Origin: Siphonodentalium dalli
Lineage: Eukaryota; Mollusca; Scaphopoda; Gadilida; Siphonodentaliidae
Assembly (NCBI GenBank): GCA_032622095.1
Contig: CP136068.1
Coordinates: 183,278,796-183,342,795 of the forward strand
Direction: 5' to 3'
DNA length: 64,000 nucleotides
Shown: in pieces, positions 58,267-64,000 of the stretch
Layout: each line of letters begins with the position of its first letter
Numbering within the stretch: the first letter of the stretch is position 1
Translations under genes and position numbers: made by a program
The notes under the pieces: model-generated
What the model was told of the DNA's origin: nothing
Database searches by the model: none
Seen by the model: only the letters and a program-made list of their open reading frames with translations

Positions 58267-59386
58267 GTTTATCCTGCTCCAGAATATACAGTTATCGCCC
58301 GCGATTGAGTGAGACACGGGGATTTGTCGCCCGCTCGAGACCTGGAATGTCACCCGAGGGCCACCAGGCCCGAGGGTGACATTCCAGGTCGAGAGCGGCG
58401 ACAAATCCCCGTGTCTCACGAAAACAAGGGTGATAACTGTTTTGTTATCTGACAATGGAGTACACACGAACCTCCTTAATAGCAGGCATAAATGTGCGCA
58501 TATATTCTTTAATCCAGTTCGAAAAGTTAATTTTATGTTGGAATCATAGCGATTTAGAAAATAAAACATTCATAATCTGGATCAATTAACATACCCGTCA
58601 TTTGCGCAGATATTCTCCGGTCAGTTTGCTGGTTGCATTGTGGAAATCGGTTCACGGAAAGAGGAGTAAAGCAATTTCGAAGTTGAGTAGCCATGCAGCG
58701 AAATGTTCGGTTTCGTTTCAAATGAGCGTGAAGACGCCGACAGACGTGTTAATTTCCAGAATGCTATAATGTGGAACTAACACGTTGTGGTAGTGCAAAA
58801 AGAAATTGACATCTGTCACAGATCGTTACGCAATATACGGGTATTCTCTGAAGTCTGATGAATGTATTGAAGAAAAGAAATAATCAATTGATAAACAGCA
58901 AAGAGTGGCTATTTGATCTAGTATATAAACGTAGTTGTAACGTATGTACATCGTATGTGCAATTGTCTGCAGCATACCAACTACATAATAAGGTTTATAT
59001 ATTTGTCCCACGGTCTTTATTATTGATATAAAAAGGTCAAATATGAATACTACACCTTATAACATATATGTGTCTGTGATAACACCATTTATACATAGCG
59101 TGCTCAAATTGCAAATAAAAAAACACACAATTATGCAAATTAGCAAACACCACATTTCGCGGTTGTTATGAAACAGTGGGGTTTATAAAAACAGTGTTTT
59201 TCAAAATTATCAGAGAGCTTTCCGAGAATCTCTGCGCGGTGAGTTCTTCGTAGTTCTATGTTTACTGGTAACAGCTGACCGGTCAATAACTGAGACAATG
59301 TTACCCTCGAGGGTAATATGGTGATTTATCGCCCGCCATGTGACGCACTCTCAGCCAATCAGAAGAGAGGAAAATGGGTTGAAGGA
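58267..59386. mobile_element. 1.1-kb insertion with ATAACAATTG on both sides
   Basis: ATAACAATTG occurs at 58257-58266 and again at 59387-59396. Polymerase-like sequence flanks both, and that in between has none. The insert has a hairpin near its left end (58288-58440). Near its right end it has the 16-bp palindrome TTACCCTCGAGGGTAA (59301-59316) and TTATCGCCCGCCATGTGACG, which echoes TTATCGCCCGCGATTGAGTG at the left. Non-autonomous element. Confidence 0.7.
58288..58440. repeat. Fold-back hairpin, ~70-bp arms
   Basis: TGAGACACGGGGATTTGTCG...GACCTGGAATGTCACCC pairs with GGGTGACATTCCAGGTC...CGACAAATCCCCGTGTCTCA around a short GGCC-ACCA-GGCC centre. Outer ACAGTTATC / GATAACTGT also pair. The arms are almost exact. 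Confidence 0.92.
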
Positions 59387-59990
59387 TAACAATTGTGTTT
59401 ATCTACTGTGTTTCTTCAATTCTTCATGTAAACGATCAATAAAGTGAGTTGTGACATCCTTTTCAGCTTTGTTAATATTGGTGTCTTTGGAATATATATC
59501 ATCAACGTGACATACCATTTTAATACCACAACTCCCAGCTTATAAATGAAAATATTTATTTTGATATGATTGGTCTGGAGACGGTAGCATGTATGCAAAG
59601 ATTGATTGATTCTTTTAAAATCACAATATATAACAAATGGAATAGTTGATTGCTTGCCATGTTCAGAAAATTTGATATATTTATTCTCTTCAATGGGTAA
59701 TATTGTTAATTGCCTTCCATGCTCTTGACAAATTGGAATAAGGTTTTCTGACAAACTTTGTTTTATAAAACAATGCAGACAATATGGATATTAGTAATGC
59801 TTTTTTCCAGCCTTCTGTTTTGTTTTATGCAGAAATCGAGTTAGGTCTCTTATACATAAATATCGCAAACCTCTCTTCTTCCTTAATAAGAAACAAGTTA
59901 ACGTGGTGAGTTTTTGTGTTGTGAAGAATATCAGTAACAAACAATGGAAATATATAATTTTCTTCAAAACCAAATATGTTAACTGTTATA

Positions 59991-60452
59991 GGCACGGGCG
60001 GCATTCGTTATATTAAAATATGTATAGTTTTGTTCATATGCCAAACATAATCAGCGCGTAAATAGTATATTGTCGTCAAGATGTACGATGGTGTACGTAA
60101 ACAAGAGCCTGTTCGTGTTTCAGAAGTGTTGCTTCTGTTTACATACCACAGCGCAATTATATTGTTTAATCACACAAAAATGATATAAACGCTCTTTATT
60201 ATTTCCATATCATAAAAACAGCAAAAATTAACGCTCTTTATGTTTACCATATCCGGATCTAAGCAAAAGCCAGGTTCAGTAACTGTTTTTGCTTTTGTTT
60301 GCATAACAAAGGAAAAACATTTGCCAATAATATACTGTTTATGCCATATTTCTGATCGGTATAAGAACAAAGTCTGTCTATATTTTACTATTATTTATGT
60401 TTAAGGCGTTTTTTTTACATAGGTGAATACCACCGCCAACGCCGCCCGTATC
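59991..60452. mobile_element. TIR element, copy 2 (462 bp)
   Basis: Ends GGCACGGGCGGC and GCCGCCCGTATC. The interior aligns with 30001-30490. It sits directly against the N-terminal limit of the polymerase fossil, so it probably inserted there or marks the breakpoint. Confidence 0.85.
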
Positions 60453-60494
60453 TTTAAGCAACGTGAATTTCGTTACTTATTCGCAAAATATCGG

Positions 60495-60768
60495 AAATTG
60501 TGGCAAATTACCCCAAATTCTCAAATTTGGGTCGAGTTCGTAAAAGTGGTAAAAAAGTGTCGAACCTGTGCTCGGTCCGAACAATTTTAGAAAATGTGGA
60601 AAACGACCATGGCACAAATGGGTCCAAATTCTCAAGTTGCCAGGTGGGCGGAACATTTTGGGCCCAACAATTTTTGGGTCGAGTTCGTAAAAGTGGTCCG
60701 AAAAAGTGTCGAACCTATGCTCGGTCTGAGGAGAAAATGTGGCAAATGATCACGAGAACATACAGTGA
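60495..60768 (+). repeat. Satellite S1, left part
   Basis: GGGTCGAGTTCGTAAAAGTG occurs at 60529 and again near 60675, with ATGGGTCCAAATTCTCAAG and CAGGTGGGCGGAACATTTTG between. These are the same modules as at 61905-62810. Confidence 0.85.
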
Positions 60769-61609
60769 ACTATGGGGCGTTGAAATAACACCGTTAAATC
60801 ACGAACGTATGCCATGTGAAAAGCTTCAGGTTAAATTTTGTAAACAAATACTACATGCAGGACGAAATGCGTCGAATAACGCGGTGCGTGCGGAATTAGG
60901 TATATATCCAATATACACTGATGTGATTTGTCGAATGGCGTCGTATGCTATAAAGTTATCGTCCCGCAACGACAGCAGATTATTAAACGAAGCAGTCGAA
61001 CAACAGCGCGTATGGTCCGTCTGTAAGTCCCCCTTTGCATCACTAAAGGTGTCAGGACTCTATATTCCGCGCAACCCAGGAAACATGAGTCCAACATTAA
61101 GCAAATTCAAAATAACTACGAAGGCGAACCATGTTTCTGACTTCCATAGAAGCCTCAGCGACAAAACCTCACCTACAGGAAGAAATAAACTGAGAACATA
61201 TCGACTTTTTAAACATGACTACTATATCGAACCTTACCTTATCCACACTAGCTCAATAGATGATAGAACCGCATTCGCTCGCTTTCGGATAATTAATCAC
61301 CCATTGCTCATAGAAAAAGGCAGACACGCAAACCCCCCTGTAGATGTAGAGAAACGAATATGTCTATTTTGTAAACGTGGCTCTATAGAAGATGAATTTC
61401 ATTTTCTGATGGACTGCTCGTTTTATGCGGGCCTTAGAAATTATTTATTATCGATGATTAGTTCTGTACACCACCATTTTGATAAACTTTGCCCACTAGA
61501 GAAATATAAAGTGATTATGACCAACGATTGTCCTGAAATTTGTGCAGGTGTATGTAATCTGATCCGGAGGTTCTTTGAATTGAGATCTGTTTATTGCATT
61601 AACACCTAA
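60500..61609 (+). pseudogene. LINE ORF2 C-terminus fused by chance to satellite
   Basis: This is an open frame of 369 codons, the longest in the window. The first ~90 codons come from satellite S1 and are not LINE. From about residue 91 (WGVEITPLNHERM) it matches the post-RT part of a non-LTR retrotransposon: FCKQILHAGRNASNNAVRAE, a middle region of conserved length, RTAFARFRIINHPLLIEKGR, and a C-terminal Cys/His knuckle CLFCKRGSIEDEFHFLMDC (Cys288, Cys291, His301, Cys306). The RT catalytic motifs and endonuclease are absent (5' truncation). The frame has no stops in the LINE part, so the insertion is recent. The Met at 60500 is not a biological start. Confidence 0.85.
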
Positions 61610-61880
61610 TTGGCTGACGGTTATTGGATACCAGTGGCCTCTGATAATAACTGTGATATTGTATTTACAGTCGTTGCACAACTGTAAGTAATCAAACAAG
61701 CATTCCGTGGGAGATTGCCGCGGATTGAATAATCATTATCATTTGTATTATTATTTGAATGCTTTAGTACTTCTTTTCGTCATGATTTCTATTTTGATTG
61801 TTTATTCATTATGTATTCTCAGCAACCTGTCCTTATATCTGGATGTTCTTGCTAATAAATTCTATTCTATTCTATTCTAC
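60769..61880 (+). mobile_element. 5'-truncated LINE inserted in satellite S1
   Basis: Covers the ORF2 end, about 250 bp of 3' UTR and a (TTCTA)n tail at 61860-61880. S1 sequence flanks it on both sides (ACATACAGTGAAC at left, CTCAGTAAAATA at right, both corresponding to ACATACTCAGTGAAAATA of intact units). Insertion was therefore inside one satellite unit. Confidence 0.85.
61860..61880 (+). repeat. (TTCTA)n tail of the LINE
   Basis: Four pentanucleotide units at the 3' end of the retrotransposon, as is usual for LINE clades that end in short tandem repeats rather than poly(A). Confidence 0.9.
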
Positions 61881-61904
61881 TCAGTAAAATATAAAAAAAA
61901 TATG

Positions 61905-62810
61905 GGCTGAATTAAATTTGGGTTGAAAAGTCCGAAATGCCTCGAAATTAGGCAAAGTCTAATAATGAAGGGAAAATGGCCCCAATGGGTCCAAATTCTC
62001 AAGTGGCCAGGTGGGCGGAACATTTTTGGGCCAAAACTTTTTTGTGCCAAATCCAAAATTCGCAAGTGGCCAGCTGGGCGAGAAATTTTGGAACAAAACT
62101 TTTTTGGTCAAGTTCGTAAAAGTGTTTAGAAAGTGTGGCAAATGACTACGGGAACATACTCAGTGAAAATAAGAAAAATTTGGGCCGAAAAAAAACCATT
62201 TGGGTCGAAAAGTCCGAAATACCTCGAAATTAGGCACAGTCTAGAAATGAAGGCCACAATGGGTCCAAATTATCAAGTGGCCGAACAAAATTTGGGTTGA
62301 GTTCGTAAAAGTGGTTCGAAAAAGTGTTGAACCTGTGCTGGGTCCGATTTATTTTTTGGATAATGTTGCAAATGACCCAAAATTCGCAAGTGGCCAGATG
62401 TCCATGGGCGAGATATTTTGGGCCGAACACTTTTTGGGTCGAGTTCGTTAAAGAGGTCCGAAAAAGTGTCAAACCTGTGCTCAGTCCGAAAACAATTTGA
62501 AAATATGGCAAATTACCACTGGAGCATACTCAGTAAAAAATAAGGAAAATTTGGGCCGAAAAACATTTGGCGAAAAGTCCGAAATGCCACAAAATTAGGC
62601 ATGGTCTAAAAATTAAGGGGAAATGGACCCAATCGGTCCAAATTCCCAAGTGGCCAGGTGGGCAGAACTTTTTGGGCCGAAACAGTTTTGGGTCGAGTTC
62701 GTAAAAGTGGTCCGAAAAAGTGTCGATCCTGTGCTCGGTCAGATTTTTTGTTGTTGAAAATATGGCAAATGACCCAAATCCGTAAGTGGCCAGCTGAGCG
62801 AAGCACTTGG
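61905..62810 (+). repeat. Satellite S1, right part
   Basis: Modules recur: AAAGTCCGAAATGCCTCGAA at 61930, 62208 and 62576 (with variants), ATGGGTCCAAATTCTCAAG-like at 61986, 62259 and 62633, AAGTGGCCAG at several points, and GTTCGTAAAAGTGGTCCGAA near 62698. The spacing of about 280-370 bp varies because some units lack modules. Confidence 0.85.
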
Positions 62811-62884
62811 GACGAACATTACATTTGGAACTTATTCCCTATTCCTTATCCTCAAAAATATTTCTTTCAGTCAAATTGCCCATC

Positions 62885-63180
62885 CCAATAAACCCTAGAA
62901 ACAGCCCTAACTACGCGCATCACTCACGGAGGGTACCACTTGATGGGTTAAAATGGGTTATGGACTGTTTTCTAGAACGGTAAGGATTTCTACCAGCGAC
63001 GGCATGGGTGTGTGGCTCGCTCCAAATACCACATATAAACACACCGACCGCCACGCATCGCCGAGTGGGTGAACATGGGGTTTGGACCATTTTCGAGAAC
63101 GGTAAGGATTTCGGTCAATTTGATGGCAGGAGTGTGTGGCCCCCCTAAATACTCCATAGAAACGCCTTAACCCTCACACA
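62885..63180 (+). repeat. ~125-bp repeat, just over two units
   Basis: AGAACGGTAAGGATTTC occurs at 62975 and 63099, followed by GGCA(T/G)G(G/A)GTGTGTGGC and ACATA(T/G)AAAC-like sequence in both. Confidence 0.82.
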
Positions 63181-64000
63181 CGTGAGTACCTTCCCAAAGG
63201 GGATGAAATTCTGATTTTGGATCTTTTTATACCTATAACCACCCCGCAATCACGATCACCTCAAGTAAACAAACAACTCTAGCCCTCACCCATTGAGGCA
63301 AGAACCATGCAGTATGATGAAGCCCATATCAAGTTCTGATCAAAGGGCGGCTGGCGTCCTTTGATATGGCAAAATAGATTCTGGTAAATAGATACCGGCG
63401 TTTGACATCTTTGCTACACACAAATAACATTGACTGGGATATCAGACATCGTTCACAGACATGTAGCAATTTCTACGACCGACGTCATATCTGATGTATG
63501 GAAGTATACTTGATGACTCCGCACGTCACTGAGATTGGGGAATATCTGTGTTGTAACGAGGGACGTGGCTTGTGGGTGTCGTTTGTTGAGGTTCATGGAT
63601 TCAGTACCTTGTTCCCTGTTTATTTATTCAACCTCCGATTCAATTGTTTAGTAGGTAGTATTTCTTCAGCCACCTATTCGAAATATTTCTCGGATTGGGC
63701 AGGATTTGCAGAAAATAGCCGATTATGGCCGGCCACAAATGGGCATAATTAGAGGTTGTCGTCAAAACTGACACAAAAATATCTTATTGGTTGCCACCCT
63801 TGGTGTGAATTCGTCCATAGCCACCTTAAGGGAACCACTGTCAAAAAAGTACCCGGGTAGGCCGTTATACCCGCAGTCCAGATTGGCCGTGAGTAGAGTC
63901 TTGGGTTGAAACAGACCTACGAAATGCTGCTAAATTTCCAGTTGTGTGAGACCAATCCTATTTGTGGCCCCTTGTGGTTTGAATTTGTCCAAAAACACCC
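63181..64000. other. No recognised feature
   Basis: A plus frame at 63498-63752 has no recognisable motif and no splice support. Confidence 0.4.

Larger units (their letters stand above)
55560..59990 (-). pseudogene. Polinton/adintovirus-like family-B DNA polymerase fossil
   Basis: On the minus strand, broken frames give, in N-to-C order, the parts of a protein-primed family-B polymerase. They are an N-terminal region (59973-59791), an exonuclease-type segment with PFVIYCDF (near 59630), a Cys/His region with KCYIC (near 58210), then GAAHNKCNL and FDTHLIKQKLG (58140-58040). Next come a clean stretch with DFHDIYLISDA (near 57690-57550), an IRGG motif (near 57450), a polymerase motif A remnant with Asp changed to Val (LVANNLN, 57337-57354), a TDTDS motif C (56684-56698), a GLRYNMYSL block (near 56500) and a C-terminal YDDKRYILENGIYTLAYG (near 55640-55590). 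Stops, frameshifts and two insertions (about 55800-56405 and 58267-59386) show it is dead. No capsid, integrase, protease or ATPase genes of a full element are visible. Confidence 0.9.

Noticed and set aside
58255-58569. 104-codon minus frame across the fold-back
   Set aside because: It lies in the 1.1-kb insertion and translates hairpin arms. It is not part of the polymerase.

Overview
The window reads as intergenic or intronic DNA from an animal, most likely a marine lophotrochozoan such as a bivalve or other mollusc. It is AT-rich, has no operons, dense ORFs or bacterial signals, and is packed with minisatellites, fold-back and TIR elements, non-LTR retrotransposon tails and a decayed Polinton-type DNA polymerase. 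The mollusc guess rests on a dimeric repeat ending in (GACG)n near 20.6-20.95 kb, many ACATGTA-type palindromes, and LINE tails ending in pentanucleotide runs. It is recognition from memory, not a database match.

Layout. 0-10 kb: 29-bp and 25-bp minisatellites, a ~130-bp dispersed repeat in both orientations, a perfect 37-bp-arm hairpin, and a 5'-truncated LINE (2.76-3.43 kb). 10-14 kb: 10-bp and 16-bp minisatellites, a satellite with A-B-A-B organisation (11.35-12.07 kb) and a 1.47-kb TIR element whose interior is a ~62-bp minisatellite (12.35-13.82 kb). 14-27 kb: mostly unique AT-rich DNA with dispersed repeats, one possible exon at 15.6-15.96 kb (minus) and a cysteine-rich candidate exon at 20.33-20.49 kb (minus). 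27-36 kb: a GACCGGTTAC minisatellite, a 490-bp TIR element, an almost perfect 84-bp-arm fold-back and a piggyBac-like MITE. 35-40 kb: stacked recent duplications, including a nearly identical 774-bp tandem copy. 41-46 kb: a 384-bp satellite with dimeric higher-order structure, a second piggyBac-like MITE and a second copy of the 10-kb composite element. 46-51 kb: few signals and a ~90-bp tandem repeat.

The most gene-like locus is 51.3-54.9 kb (plus). Three exons with canonical splice sites and phase-0 introns join into a complete 44-codon ORF. They are followed by a chain of 19-29-nt micro-exons, one of which was duplicated together with its ~577-bp intron. All splicing there is predicted from sequence.

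55.5-60 kb (minus) is a multiply broken Polinton/adintovirus-like protein-primed family-B DNA polymerase, interrupted by two insertions and cut at its N-terminal side by a second copy of the 30-kb TIR element. 60.5-62.9 kb is a satellite array into which a LINE 3' end has inserted. No tRNA, rRNA or CRISPR was seen, and no intact large host gene can be supported.
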